This document shows positions 43,204-52,713 of a stretch of DNA of 64,000 nucleotides, one piece after another. Source of the stretch: JBCDJI01 sp964351865 (GTDB lineage: Bacteria > Verrucomicrobiota > Verrucomicrobiia > Methylacidiphilales > JBCBYL01); assembly GCA_964351865.1 (NCBI GenBank), contig CAYGPJ010000021.1, forward strand, positions 6,103 to 70,102. Direction: 5' to 3'. The notes under the pieces were generated by a model. That model saw only the letters and a list, made by a program, of their open reading frames with translations. It did not search any database and had not been told where the DNA came from. A program made the translations under genes and the position numbers. Position 1 is the first letter of the stretch. The number at the start of each line of letters is the position of its first letter.

Positions 43204-44190
43204 ATGCCTGCTCCCCAAAATAGCAACTGCGTTTCCATCGTCATTCCCGTCTTCAACGAAGCCGGGAATGTGATCCCGCTACATGAGTCGTTGTTATCCA
43301 TGCTGGCGAAAGTCGATAGAGATGCCGAAATTATCTTTGTCAATGACGGGAGTTCTGATCAGTCCAAGCAGGAAATCGAGCAATGTGCCGCATCAGACAA
43401 AATAAACCGCACACGTTTGGTTCAACTCCGCCGTAACTACGGACAAACGACTGCATTTATGGCGGGAATTGACGAAGCCAAAGGTAACATCATCGTGCTG
43501 ATGGATGCTGACAGACAAAACGACCCGACTGACATTCCCCGATTATTAGAACAACTGGACCAAGGCTATGATGTGGTCGCCGGATGGAGAAAAGACCGAA
43601 AAGATCCTCTGCTGACCAAATGCCTCCCGAGTTGGTTTGCGAATCGGTTAATCTCCTGGCTATCGGGAGTTTCCATGCACGACTACGGATGCAGCTTGAA
43701 AGCTTACCGACGCGAAGCAATCAGTGGGTTTCGGCTGTATGGAGAGATGCATCGCTTCATTCCTATTTATGCCTTCTGGCAGGGGGCCCGTATCTGCGAG
43801 GTTCCGGTCACCCATCACCCACGAACCACCGGAAAATCAAATTATGGCCTGTCGCGCACGTTTAAAGTTATTTTGGACCTTATTGTGGTTATTTTTCTAC
43901 ATGAGTATCAACAGAAGCCGATGTATGTCTTTGGCAGTGCCGCCCTCTTATCAATGATCATCAGTGGCGCGGCAGGCAGCATGGCCGTCTATTATAAATT
44001 CTTTGGAGACAAGTCGTTTATTCAGACTCCTTTACCACTACTGTGTGTCATGTGCTTCCTGACCGCGGTGATGTGTTTCTTAATGGGCTTACTAGCCGAA
44101 CTACTGATCCGCATCTATTACGAGTCGCAGGATAAGCGCACCTATCTGGCCGTAAATTCGACGGTGGCTGACATTCCGAAAGAAGACTGA
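43204..44190 (+). CDS. GT2 polyprenyl-phosphate glycosyltransferase
   Basis: The 328-residue product has a GT-A domain (VSIVIPVFNEAGNVIPLHES, FVNDGSSDQSKQEI, VLMDADRQNDPTDIPRLLEQLDQGYDVVAGWR) and two C-terminal membrane segments (PMYVFGSAALLSMIISGAAGSMAVYY and PLLCVMCFLTAVMCFLMGLLAELLI). This is the DPM1/ArnC-like layout that transfers a sugar to undecaprenyl phosphate. It is first in a plus-strand run: 2 bases separate it from asnB. It probably feeds a surface glycan pathway. Confidence 0.88.
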   Translation: MPAPQNSNCVSIVIPVFNEAGNVIPLHESLLSMLAKVDRDAEIIFVNDGSSDQSKQEIEQCAASDKINRTRLVQLRRNYGQTTAFMAGIDEAKGNIIVLMDADRQNDPTDIPRLLEQLDQGYDVVAGWRKDRKDPLLTKCLPSWFANRLISWLSGVSMHDYGCSLKAYRREAISGFRLYGEMHRFIPIYAFWQGARICEVPVTHHPRTTGKSNYGLSRTFKVILDLIVVIFLHEYQQKPMYVFGSAALLSMIISGAAGSMAVYYKFFGDKSFIQTPLPLLCVMCFLTAVMCFLMGLLAELLIRIYYESQDKRTYLAVNSTVADIPKED

Positions 44191-44192
44191 TT

Positions 44193-46070
44193 ATGTGCGG
44201 TATCGCCGGAGCTTGGGGTTGTGATGCCCATGCGGCCATTCAGCCAATGACCCGCTCAATGGCTCACCGCGGCCCTGATGGCGAAGGCTTCTGGCAGCAT
44301 CCCACACTCCCTTTGCATTTGGGCCACCGCAGGCTCTCCATTCTTGATATCGCAGGTGGACATCAACCGATGTCCTGCACCGCCCCGGATCTGACCATCA
44401 CCTATAACGGAGAAATCTACAACCATCAGCAACTAAGAGAAATACTCACCGGACGCGGCCACCGGTTTAGCTCTTCACACTCGGATACCGAGATCCTGCT
44501 GAGAGCTTATGCCGAATGGGGGGAGCAGATGGTCGAACATCTCAACGGCATGTGGGCTTTCTGCATCGTCGATACCCGCAAAAATATTTGTTTTCTCAGT
44601 CGCGACCGTTTTGGCCAGAAGCCGCTCTATTATGCCCATGGACCAGACTGGTTCGCCTTCGCCTCGGAACTTCGTTCGCTCGCACTCCACCCGCAACTCG
44701 ATCAGTCCTGCTCCGGCACCGGGTTAATGAAATACCTTGCCTATGGCTACATCCCGGCCCCCTACACCTATTACGACAGCGCTAAAAAACTCCCCGCCGG
44801 AAATCATCTGACTTATGATTTAAACACTAATGAAATCCAGATTAAACCGTATTGGTCGCTCCGCTTTGAAGTGGATGATTCGATTTTAAAACGCGACGAC
44901 GCAGAGGTGGCGGAACAGTTTCGGGAATTACTGGACCAGGCTGTCAGACGCCGACTCGTTGCTGATGTTCCCGTCGGAACCTTTTTAAGCGGCGGCATCG
45001 ATTCAAGTGCGGTGAGCGCCCTGGCCGCGCAAGCGCTAAATGATCGTCAGGCTGATAAGCTAAAAACATTCAGTATTGCTTTTCAAGAACCTTCGTTTGA
45101 TGAAAGCGCTTATTCCCACCAGGTAGCCGCTTCGCTCGACACAGATCATACCTGTGAAACCTGCTCATTGGAAAAATCGCGTGAATTATTACCCGCACTG
45201 ATTCAACAACTCGACGAGCCAATGGGAGATCCGTCCTTATTGCCGACTTATCTGGTATGCCGCACCGCTTCCCGGCATGTGAAAGTGGCGCTGGGCGGCG
45301 ATGGTGCGGATGAGTTGTTAAACGGATATGACCCGTTTAAGGCGCTCACTCCAGCGCGCTGGTATCAGCGAGTCGTCCCCGCCCCACTCCGCGGCATCGT
45401 TCATTCCATCATCCAGCAGCTCCCCGTTTCTCACCGGAACATGAGTCTGGACTTCAAGCTCAAGCGCACCCTGCGCGGCCTGAAGTACCGCCCCGAGTTA
45501 TGGGCTCCACTGTGGATGGCTCCACTGGATATTTCCGAACTAAGTGCCCTGACCGGGCAATCCATTGAGCCGGAAGAACTTTACGCTGAGGCCATTGACG
45601 CATGGCATACCGGCTTTAAGGCGGAAGGATGGAATACCGCATTAAGCCAGTTCTTTGTTCAATGTTATCTGCAGGACGACATTCTGCCTAAACTCGACCG
45701 ATCAGCCATGCTGCACGGCCTCGAACCCCGCTCTCCATTTCTTGATATCGACCTGGTCAATTTTATCCGCACATTGCCGGAGGCCTACCGCTCGCGTGGA
45801 GGCACCTCAAAATGGATCTTGCGTCAGGCGATGAAAAAAGTTTTACCATCAGCCATCCTGACGCGATCCAAAAAAGGATTTGGCATCCCTGCCGGCCAAT
45901 GGTTCAGGGATGGCTCCATGGATTTCCCATCTGCAGCACCTGCTGCGCGCCTTGACTCGAGAGTCATGCGACAATTATATTCAGATCACCGTGCCGGTCG
46001 TTCTGATCACCGGCAATGCTTATGGAATCTCTGGTTGTTACACCACTGGAATCCGCAAAACGAGTTATGA
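44193..46070 (+). CDS. asnB: Asparagine synthase (glutamine-hydrolysing)
   Basis: The 625-residue product has the glutaminase domain with the catalytic Cys2 (MCGIAGAWG), HRGPDG, YNGEIYNH, and the synthase domain with the PP-loop SGGIDSSAVSALAA, GDGADELLNGY. The full-length layout supports activity. AsnB homologues within glycan clusters often amidate sugar acids or surface glycans instead of making free asparagine; that is possible here given GT2 and GT87 neighbours. It overlaps the methyltransferase gene by ATGA. Confidence 0.93.
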   Translation: MCGIAGAWGCDAHAAIQPMTRSMAHRGPDGEGFWQHPTLPLHLGHRRLSILDIAGGHQPMSCTAPDLTITYNGEIYNHQQLREILTGRGHRFSSSHSDTEILLRAYAEWGEQMVEHLNGMWAFCIVDTRKNICFLSRDRFGQKPLYYAHGPDWFAFASELRSLALHPQLDQSCSGTGLMKYLAYGYIPAPYTYYDSAKKLPAGNHLTYDLNTNEIQIKPYWSLRFEVDDSILKRDDAEVAEQFRELLDQAVRRRLVADVPVGTFLSGGIDSSAVSALAAQALNDRQADKLKTFSIAFQEPSFDESAYSHQVAASLDTDHTCETCSLEKSRELLPALIQQLDEPMGDPSLLPTYLVCRTASRHVKVALGGDGADELLNGYDPFKALTPARWYQRVVPAPLRGIVHSIIQQLPVSHRNMSLDFKLKRTLRGLKYRPELWAPLWMAPLDISELSALTGQSIEPEELYAEAIDAWHTGFKAEGWNTALSQFFVQCYLQDDILPKLDRSAMLHGLEPRSPFLDIDLVNFIRTLPEAYRSRGGTSKWILRQAMKKVLPSAILTRSKKGFGIPAGQWFRDGSMDFPSAAPAARLDSRVMRQLYSDHRAGRSDHRQCLWNLWLLHHWNPQNEL

Positions 46071-46891
46071 AATCATCTAGTCAAGATCAACCGACTGCCT
46101 CAGCATTCGCTACTTCCTGGAACAACCTTCCGCAAGGCTCTGTTTACACCCCCCAGCAATTTGAAGACTGGATGGCACCGCTTACCTCCAGTCATTTTAC
46201 TGCCAAGCGAGTATTGGAACTAGGTTGTGGCAACGGCAGCCTCCTGTTACACATGCTCAACTGGCAACCGGCCCAACTAACGGGGATCGATTTGGGGGAT
46301 TCCGTGCAATCAGCCAAAACAAATTTAGCCGCAACCGGCCAATCCAATTGGAACATCGAGCAAAATGACCTCGTCACCTATCGAGGTGAAAAAGCAGACG
46401 TCGTCTATTGCATCGGAGTACTCCACCATTTAAAAAAGCCGGAGGAGGGATTTCGTTCCGTGATCGAAAACACCACTGCCGGAGGACATTTTCACTGCTG
46501 GGTTTACGCACATGAAGGAAATCTGCCCGTACGCCTGCTGGTAGAACCACTACGAAAGCTATGCTGCCGCCTTCCTTGGCAATTGACAAAATATGGTGTG
46601 GCCACACCACTCTCAGTTCCTGTATTTGTGGCCGCAAAATTGATTCAGTGTTTACCCCAATCCATTCTTAACCTACTTCCATTGGGGCACTATCTCCAGT
46701 GGCTGGGACAACGGGAGTGGAGCTTCGCACGCCACGTCGTTTTCGATCAACTAGTCACCCCTCAAACCGCCTACCTGAACCGAAAGACATTAGAGTCATG
46801 GCTCGATTCACCAGAGATCGACCCGAACTCAACCTACCTTATTTTTCGAAATAAAAACTCATGGAAATTTGGAGGGAGACTCGTCTCCTGA
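46067..46891 (+). CDS. SAM-dependent methyltransferase
   Basis: The 274-residue class I methyltransferase has motif I VLELGCGNGSLLLHM, the acidic loop TGIDLGD, NDLVTY, and the later VVYCIGVLHHLKKPEEGF. A hydrophobic C-terminal half (PVFVAAKLIQCLPQSILNLLPL) is unusual and may bring it to membrane-bound substrates. The start is ATG 46067, overlapping asnB. The next gene starts at the last base of its stop. Substrate unknown; context suggests glycan or lipid modification. Confidence 0.85.
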   Translation: MKSSSQDQPTASAFATSWNNLPQGSVYTPQQFEDWMAPLTSSHFTAKRVLELGCGNGSLLLHMLNWQPAQLTGIDLGDSVQSAKTNLAATGQSNWNIEQNDLVTYRGEKADVVYCIGVLHHLKKPEEGFRSVIENTTAGGHFHCWVYAHEGNLPVRLLVEPLRKLCCRLPWQLTKYGVATPLSVPVFVAAKLIQCLPQSILNLLPLGHYLQWLGQREWSFARHVVFDQLVTPQTAYLNRKTLESWLDSPEIDPNSTYLIFRNKNSWKFGGRLVS

Positions 46892-48201
46892 TGAAACCAG
46901 CACAGATCACCACCGTTTTTGACCCTGTCACCATGGGCATTCTGTGGATGATGTTTTTCTATTTGCACATCCTGGGAACTGATCCGGCTCGTCTCTTAAG
47001 TCCCCGGTTCGGGGTCATTTCACTACCGGATACCAATCAGATCATGGTTCAGGATTTTACTAACCTCTATCATTACGTGCGAGGAGTCTTCCAGCAGGTA
47101 TCTGACAACCCCTACCGAATCAGTGAGATGAACCAAATGCTGACAGACTGGACCGGGGGTGCCGCTGGTTTCATGCCTTTTCTCAGTCCTCCTACCATTT
47201 TACTTTCCTTTGGCCCGCTGACCATTTTCCCAGCGGGAATTGCCTATACGATCTGGATGGGGATTTCCTTTATGGGAGCCGCCTGGACAGTTGCGGCATT
47301 CCGTAGGTTTCCGATAGCTGAGAAATGGTGGCCGCTCATTCTAGGCTGGGTCGCTTACTTTAATTTGACCTGCATGATGACGATTAACCTCGGTCAAACT
47401 GTTTTCCTCACAAACACCGCCCTGCTGGCCATCTTATTACTCACTCGACGTCATTCGCGCGGAGCCACATGGAGCATTGCTCTACTGCTCCTGCTATTGA
47501 CCGGAAAACCACAGGTCTCATTAGTCGCCGTATTTTACCTCGCGGCCGAGAGGCGCTGGAAGGAATTATGGCTAGCATCACTGACTTGTTTGCTTTTCTG
47601 CATCTTAGTGACACCGCTCTTCGGTTGGAGTTGGCCACTAGATTACATCCACGCCATGACCACTTATGGTAGTGAGACCGCTCCCGTTGAAATCAGTGAA
47701 ACCATCGGCACCACCATCATGACGAACTTGCGCGCACTCTGTGTGGAGACCGGCACCATGAGTGACACTCTGGCAGTGCGTAGCAGTTGGCTGCTATTTC
47801 TCGCAGGTGGCAGCAGTTTGTATTTTTTAAAACGCCGCCTTCCCGTGCTACCCGCAGGCATAGTCTTCGCGTTGGCATGCATGGTCTATTTACTGACCTC
47901 ACCACACCTCAACCCCCATGAGGATTTCCTACTGCTCCCGGCGGTTTATGCCGTGCTCGGCTCGCTGCCGGAACGAAAGCGTATCCACTGGTATGGGGCC
48001 TTGGCCCTTATGCTATGCGGGTTGCTGTTAAATATGGATATGGGGGCGGGCTTCTCCGCTTTTTTGCGCCCATTCCATACCGTGTTCTGGGCAAAACTAC
48101 TTTTCATGATTTACTTGCTTACCCTCGTCGGGCGATGCTACTCGGACAACGCTTTTTTTCTCCATCGGCAAACCACTGAGCAAGAAAAGAATTTACCCTG
48201 A
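46891..48201 (+). CDS. GT87/DUF2029-like polytopic glycosyltransferase, paralogue 1
   Basis: The 436-residue product has about ten membrane segments. An early periplasmic loop holds DFTNLYHYVRGVFQQVSDNPY and a GPLTIFPAGIAYTIW segment, with LTGKPQVSLVAVFYLA, SWPLDYIHAMTTYGSE and SPHLNPHEDFLLLPAV. These motifs recur in the gene at 49108, so the two are paralogues. GT87 proteins use polyprenyl-phosphate mannose-type donors on the outer face. The ATG at 46891 shares a base with the previous stop. Its 3' end overlaps the opposite gene by 64 bases. Confidence 0.75.
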   Translation: MKPAQITTVFDPVTMGILWMMFFYLHILGTDPARLLSPRFGVISLPDTNQIMVQDFTNLYHYVRGVFQQVSDNPYRISEMNQMLTDWTGGAAGFMPFLSPPTILLSFGPLTIFPAGIAYTIWMGISFMGAAWTVAAFRRFPIAEKWWPLILGWVAYFNLTCMMTINLGQTVFLTNTALLAILLLTRRHSRGATWSIALLLLLLTGKPQVSLVAVFYLAAERRWKELWLASLTCLLFCILVTPLFGWSWPLDYIHAMTTYGSETAPVEISETIGTTIMTNLRALCVETGTMSDTLAVRSSWLLFLAGGSSLYFLKRRLPVLPAGIVFALACMVYLLTSPHLNPHEDFLLLPAVYAVLGSLPERKRIHWYGALALMLCGLLLNMDMGAGFSAFLRPFHTVFWAKLLFMIYLLTLVGRCYSDNAFFLHRQTTEQEKNLP

Positions 48202-48923
48202 AAGGGCTCTATCCATCGCTCCAGTTTCATACAGATCCCGGAGTAATACGGCTTCCAACGGTGGGGAATCCTGAACACCATTGAATTGAGCACCAAAAGA
48301 TAGCCAAATGATCCCCCGTAAGACTCTATTTCAAAATCAAAATCGTCTTTAAAAGATTTTTTCATATCATCTAGTTGGATACCCGCTTCGTTATCAGCAA
48401 ATAGTGAATCAAAGCGGTACCATAGCTGCCTTAAATGCTCCGGCAACGATCCTGCCGGAGGCTCGGTGAAAACAAAATAGCCGCCAGGCTTCAAAATACG
48501 ATTGATCTCCCAGATCGCCTCATTGACGTGTGGGTGTAGGTGGTGCAACCCTCCAAAAACACAAACCAAATCCACGGAGGCATCCGGTAACCCTGTTTTC
48601 AGCACCGATGCCGTTTCCGCATGGCACTGGGGGTATCTGGCTTTAAATTTTTCAATCTCGACCGGAGAAATATCTATCCCAATGACTTGTGCGCCACCAT
48701 TTAAGAGATGCTGTGTTGATTCACCACTGCCACACATAGCATCCACCGTTTTCATCCCGCGGAGATCCAGTCCATTCGTCATTGGCTGGAACATGAATTG
48801 ATTCCGGTAAGCCTGACTGTATTCATCTCCATAATGAATTTCGTATTGTTTTGAAATCTGGTCATAATGCAGCCGCTGCATTGCTTCCGACTCATTAAGT
48901 GGGGGCATCCCTGTTTCAGACAT
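48138..48923 (-). CDS. SAM-dependent methyltransferase
   Basis: The 261-residue protein has the class I motif TVDAMCGSGESTQHLLNGGAQVIGIDISP, VDLVCVFGGLHHLHPHVNEAI and LKPGGYFVFTEP. The Cys replaces the usual GxG glycine pattern partly (AMCGSGES). It is on the strand opposite to its neighbours, between the two GT87-like genes, and overlaps the end of the first by 64 bases. The 3' part of the protein (GYLLVLNSMVFRIPHRWKPYY) is the overlapping region. Substrate unknown. Confidence 0.85.
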   Translation of the reverse strand: MSETGMPPLNESEAMQRLHYDQISKQYEIHYGDEYSQAYRNQFMFQPMTNGLDLRGMKTVDAMCGSGESTQHLLNGGAQVIGIDISPVEIEKFKARYPQCHAETASVLKTGLPDASVDLVCVFGGLHHLHPHVNEAIWEINRILKPGGYFVFTEPPAGSLPEHLRQLWYRFDSLFADNEAGIQLDDMKKSFKDDFDFEIESYGGSFGYLLVLNSMVFRIPHRWKPYYSGICMKLERWIEPFQGKFFSCSVVCRWRKKALSE

Positions 48924-49107
48924 AACCACAGACTAGATACTTACTGCCAAGCCGTAAAGCTTCACCGCGTTCAGCCATCGCGCTTCGTGGCTATTTTATC
49001 CTTTTAACCACCCAGGGATGCTGGCATATCTCGATGACTCTTCCGATCCCTCACACTATTTACTTCATACCAGCCCAGTTCCATCACCTCATTTCCCTTA
49101 GTTTAAA

Positions 49108-50382
49108 ATGAAACAATTCAAGCCGGATCCCTTGGCGCTTTGCCTATTATTTGCGGCCTGGCTTTTCATGGTTTCGGGTTTTGCGTTTAGTGATAAACTG
49201 CTCTCACCCCAATTCGGATTCTACCAGCGATCCAGCCAATCCGGACCCTATGGCACACTGGATTTCCCAACACTTTACCATTTCGTAAAGGCCACACTCA
49301 GTTCAGAATATTCTCATCCCTACCGACCTGAGCAAATGCCGCTCATGCTGGAAAGTTGGACCGGGCCACAGCAGCACACGATGCCATTCCTGAGTCCACC
49401 AACGGCTGTCCTGTCCATGGGGCCGCTCACCATCTTCCCCCCCGGCATTGCCTGGTCGATTTGGACTTTCGCTTCCATCGTGGTGGGGGCTTCGATGGTC
49501 ACTTATCTGAAAAGCCTACTTCCCGAAGAAATCCATGCCGCCCGATGGATTATCTATGCCGGAATGATCAGCTTGAATGTGTTTGCGCTGCTGCTCCACG
49601 GTCAAACAACCATAATGACCACCGCCGCACTGTTAGCTCTCTATGCGCTTAGCCTCACGCCTTCGTCACTCCGTAACGATATCATCATGGCAGCTATTCT
49701 TACTCTCATGACTGGCAAACCTCAGGTCGCGCTAGTCGCTATCCTGTTCCTGGTGAGCATAAAAAAATGGCGCAGCTTGGGTTTGGCCGCCTGCCTTACC
49801 TTGACTACCTGCCTGGTGTTGACCCCATGGTTCGGATATTCATGGCCGCTGGATTATATCAAAACTATGTCCACTTATGGTAGTGATTCAGCATTCGCTG
49901 CGATTGCCGATCAAGTAGGAACTCTCGTCATGACCAATTTCCGCGCCTTCGTCAGCGGACCCGGCTGGATATCAAGCGGAGTCGCCAGTCAAATCAGTTG
50001 GCTGCTATTTATACTCAGTTCATGCCTGTTAATCGGATACAGTTTTATCAAAAAAAATCAGCCCGCCGAAATCTACTTCGCGCTGGCCGCCATGATTTAC
50101 CTACTGTTCTCACCACATCTCAATGGCTATGAAGATCTACTTATGATACCTGTAGTCATACTGTGGTTACGTCACACTCGAGCCTCCTCGAAAGAAATCA
50201 TTGGACTTCTCATCTGCATGCTGATTATCTCGGACACCAGTATGGGAATTCGCTCTACTTTCCCTGCCCTCCAGAATTTTAATCATGTCTTTTTGATTAA
50301 ACTACTTTTAGGCATCATTATTCTCATCCGGATCATCAAATCAAAAGATTCGGAACCATCATCGCTAGCAGCCTCCAATTGA
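49108..50382 (+). CDS. GT87/DUF2029-like polytopic glycosyltransferase, paralogue 2
   Basis: The 424-residue product repeats the landmarks of its paralogue at 46891: DFPTLYHFVKATLSSEYSHPY, MPFLSPPTAVLSMGPLTIFP, LMTGKPQVALVAILFL, SWPLDYIKTMSTYGSD, SPHLNGYEDLLMIPVV. About ten membrane segments are seen. It is likely to act on a related glycan. The two copies are separated by an opposite-strand methyltransferase gene, so the duplication is not a simple tandem one. Confidence 0.75.
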   Translation: MKQFKPDPLALCLLFAAWLFMVSGFAFSDKLLSPQFGFYQRSSQSGPYGTLDFPTLYHFVKATLSSEYSHPYRPEQMPLMLESWTGPQQHTMPFLSPPTAVLSMGPLTIFPPGIAWSIWTFASIVVGASMVTYLKSLLPEEIHAARWIIYAGMISLNVFALLLHGQTTIMTTAALLALYALSLTPSSLRNDIIMAAILTLMTGKPQVALVAILFLVSIKKWRSLGLAACLTLTTCLVLTPWFGYSWPLDYIKTMSTYGSDSAFAAIADQVGTLVMTNFRAFVSGPGWISSGVASQISWLLFILSSCLLIGYSFIKKNQPAEIYFALAAMIYLLFSPHLNGYEDLLMIPVVILWLRHTRASSKEIIGLLICMLIISDTSMGIRSTFPALQNFNHVFLIKLLLGIIILIRIIKSKDSEPSSLAASN

Positions 50383-50410
50383 CGGATACATCTGCATGCT
50401 GCCTACCCCT

Positions 50411-51133
50411 ATGTTTAAAATCATCCGTCAGGAAGCTGACTGGATCATTGCCGAAAAACCCGCTCCGCTACTCATTCATCCCACCCGTCCGGATGGCGAA
50501 CCTACCTTTTGGAATGCCTTACAGGAAGAATTTCCGAATGAATCACTCTGCCTGATGAATCGACTAGACCGTGAGACCAGCGGGTTGGTGCTGATCAGCA
50601 GAAACACCGTGGCAGCTTCAACCCTAGGCAAAATGGTGATGGCACGCCAAATTCACAAAAGCTACTTAGCGCTGGTCGCAGGTGAAGCTCCGGTGGCAGG
50701 AGTGATCGACCAACCCATTGGCAGAAAATCCGATTTTGAAGCATCCGATATTTACGTCCTGCAAATCATCCATCCAGAGGGTAAATCGGCTGAGACCCAT
50801 TACCGTCGGATCGAAACCAGAGTCTATAAAGGCCAACCGATTTCGCTGTTGGAAGTCGAATTACTGACCGGTCGGATGCATCAAATCCGTGTCCACTTGC
50901 AATCGATTGGGCACTCGGTCATCGGCGATAAACTCTACGGTCCAGATACCAGCTACTACCTGCGCGTCGTCGAAAACGGATGGAGTGAAGATATGAAAGA
51001 CCGGTTGTATATCCGCCGACAGGCACTACACGCTTCAAATATGGAATTCCAATGGCAGGGAACAAGCATTTCCACCCACTCTTCGCTACCAAAGGATCTG
51101 CTTGAATTCTGGAATTCCTGCAAACCGCTCTGA
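50411..51133 (+). CDS. RluA-family pseudouridine synthase
   Basis: The 240-residue enzyme has the family motif MNRLDRETSGLVLISRN with the catalytic Asp, LLEVELLTGRMHQIRVHLQSIGHSVIGDKLYG and the N-terminal DWIIAEKPAPLLIHPT. No S4 domain is present, as in the smaller RluA/TruC-like members. Target RNA and position are not determinable. ATG 50411 is favoured; an ATG at 50396 adds five residues. Confidence 0.88.
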   Translation: MFKIIRQEADWIIAEKPAPLLIHPTRPDGEPTFWNALQEEFPNESLCLMNRLDRETSGLVLISRNTVAASTLGKMVMARQIHKSYLALVAGEAPVAGVIDQPIGRKSDFEASDIYVLQIIHPEGKSAETHYRRIETRVYKGQPISLLEVELLTGRMHQIRVHLQSIGHSVIGDKLYGPDTSYYLRVVENGWSEDMKDRLYIRRQALHASNMEFQWQGTSISTHSSLPKDLLEFWNSCKPL

Positions 51134-51141
51134 GGGAAATT

Positions 51142-52623
51142 CTACACGAGACTCCGCATAAAACTCCACAAATCCGTCCCCTCCAATTCGTCCTGGCTCA
51201 TCTGCTGCACGATTTTCCAGTTCTCCGATTTCGGCCATTTCGAGTTTACTTGCTTAACATCCTCATAGGGGCGGGGTGCCCGAAACTTCCCACCTAACAC
51301 CTGCTTGACCGCGCGGGTACTGAAATAATTTTCCAGCGCCCGACGCTCCAGAATATGGCACTTAATCCCTATCCGCCGACAAGATTCACGAAACGCTTTG
51401 TGATTAGGTGAGATGGGAGCACTTGACGATCGCTTTTCACTATCAACCAATGCATAAACATCGTCGCATATTTTTTTCACTTCTCGCAGTTCATCCTCAC
51501 GTTGCCCATTGATCATACTACTTCCTCCCAACGGCATTAACACCACATCATGATCTCGTTTGATTTTTGATAGCATTTTACGCAACGCCTTAATCTCTGT
51601 CGGTCCTTCCACCAGCAACAACTTGTGATTATTCCCATTGTTGGAAACCGGCACCTGCATTTCACCCAGCGTCAGACTCAGCCGTTTACCGGGACGATAA
51701 GGTTCAATCACCGAACGCTCATCACCCTTAAGTCGACTCACTTGGTATAAATGATCACTAATGCTCTGAGCCAATCCGGTGTGATGGGTGGAAGTCAGCA
51801 AGCCATACTGGGCATAGCCGGCTAGCTGTGTCACAAAATCTGTCTGAACCGAAGGGTGTAGGTGAGCTTCCGGTTCATCGACCAGGATGAAACTCGGCTT
51901 GGCTAATGCCGCTTGCAGAAAAATCAGAAAGCACTGGCCGACACCACTTCCCAGTTCCCCCGTCGGCATCCAGTCGCCGTTGACCCTGAAACCGGCATCG
52001 CCCTGGCTACCGGTTTCATAACAAAACTCATCCAATCCAAAAACGGCTGCCACATCCTGACCGACGGAGTTCAGTAATTCCAAACCCTGCACCGATTTAC
52101 CCTCATACAGTTCACGGCATTTTTGAAAAAAAGGTTCACCAAAGATCACATCATAACTTTTCCCGCTGCTCCCATGAGTTTGAAACGGGCGAAACGGTCC
52201 GACATAAAACATGCGAGACAATGCGTCCAGATCACGAATAATGTGGCTGTCGCGCGGCAGCAAATTCCCACATTTCCACCGAATCTGGCCATCGCGCCGG
52301 AAAATCAGATCTAACTCGCACCCGCCACTTTCCAACTCCACCACCAATGGATCACGATTGTGCAGATGAAAAAAGCGATCGCGGTCCACTCCTTCCGGCA
52401 ATTCCGGTAAATCAAAGGTGAAATCGTCTCCGGGCTGAAAGTGATCCAGTTTATAGGCCAGATCTTTGAACAATGTTCGCAGATCAAAGAACAGCCGCAG
52501 CATCGTCGACTTGCCGGAATTATTCTCCCCGATAAATCCAGTGATCCCCCGCTTCAGTACAAATCCCGATGGAGCCTGTCCACCAAAGCACCGATAATTT
52601 TTGACACTGATCCTGAGCCGCAC
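51142..52623 (-). CDS. OLD-family ATPase with TOPRIM-like nuclease domain
   Basis: The 493-residue product has an SMC/ABC-type ATPase: Walker A GENNSGKST at 32-40, signature-like GSGVGQC, and Walker B SFILVDEPEAHLHP, with the D-loop/switch STHHTGLAQ. A TOPRIM-like domain follows, with LLLVEGPTEIKALRKML (Glu) and DVYALVDSE (Asp), typical of OLD (overcoming lysogenisation defect) nucleases. OLD relatives include GajA of Gabija and are used in phage defence; no GajB-type helicase is adjacent. It begins at a GTG and stands alone, so a stand-alone class 1 OLD is the simplest reading. Confidence 0.8.
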   Translation of the reverse strand: MRLRISVKNYRCFGGQAPSGFVLKRGITGFIGENNSGKSTMLRLFFDLRTLFKDLAYKLDHFQPGDDFTFDLPELPEGVDRDRFFHLHNRDPLVVELESGGCELDLIFRRDGQIRWKCGNLLPRDSHIIRDLDALSRMFYVGPFRPFQTHGSSGKSYDVIFGEPFFQKCRELYEGKSVQGLELLNSVGQDVAAVFGLDEFCYETGSQGDAGFRVNGDWMPTGELGSGVGQCFLIFLQAALAKPSFILVDEPEAHLHPSVQTDFVTQLAGYAQYGLLTSTHHTGLAQSISDHLYQVSRLKGDERSVIEPYRPGKRLSLTLGEMQVPVSNNGNNHKLLLVEGPTEIKALRKMLSKIKRDHDVVLMPLGGSSMINGQREDELREVKKICDDVYALVDSEKRSSSAPISPNHKAFRESCRRIGIKCHILERRALENYFSTRAVKQVLGGKFRAPRPYEDVKQVNSKWPKSENWKIVQQMSQDELEGTDLWSFMRSLV

Positions 52624-52713
52624 GTCTTATTCTGTATCAATACCACCACAACTCAAGCTCGGAGCAATAAACTCCCCCCTGTGCAAATTCAATTTAAAGC
52701 GTATGTTATTAGA

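Noticed and set aside
51142..52623. Gabija defence system
   Set aside because: Only the OLD-type nuclease is present; the UvrD-like helicase at 20908 is 30 kb away in a hisA-miaA run, so a GajA-GajB pair is not supported.
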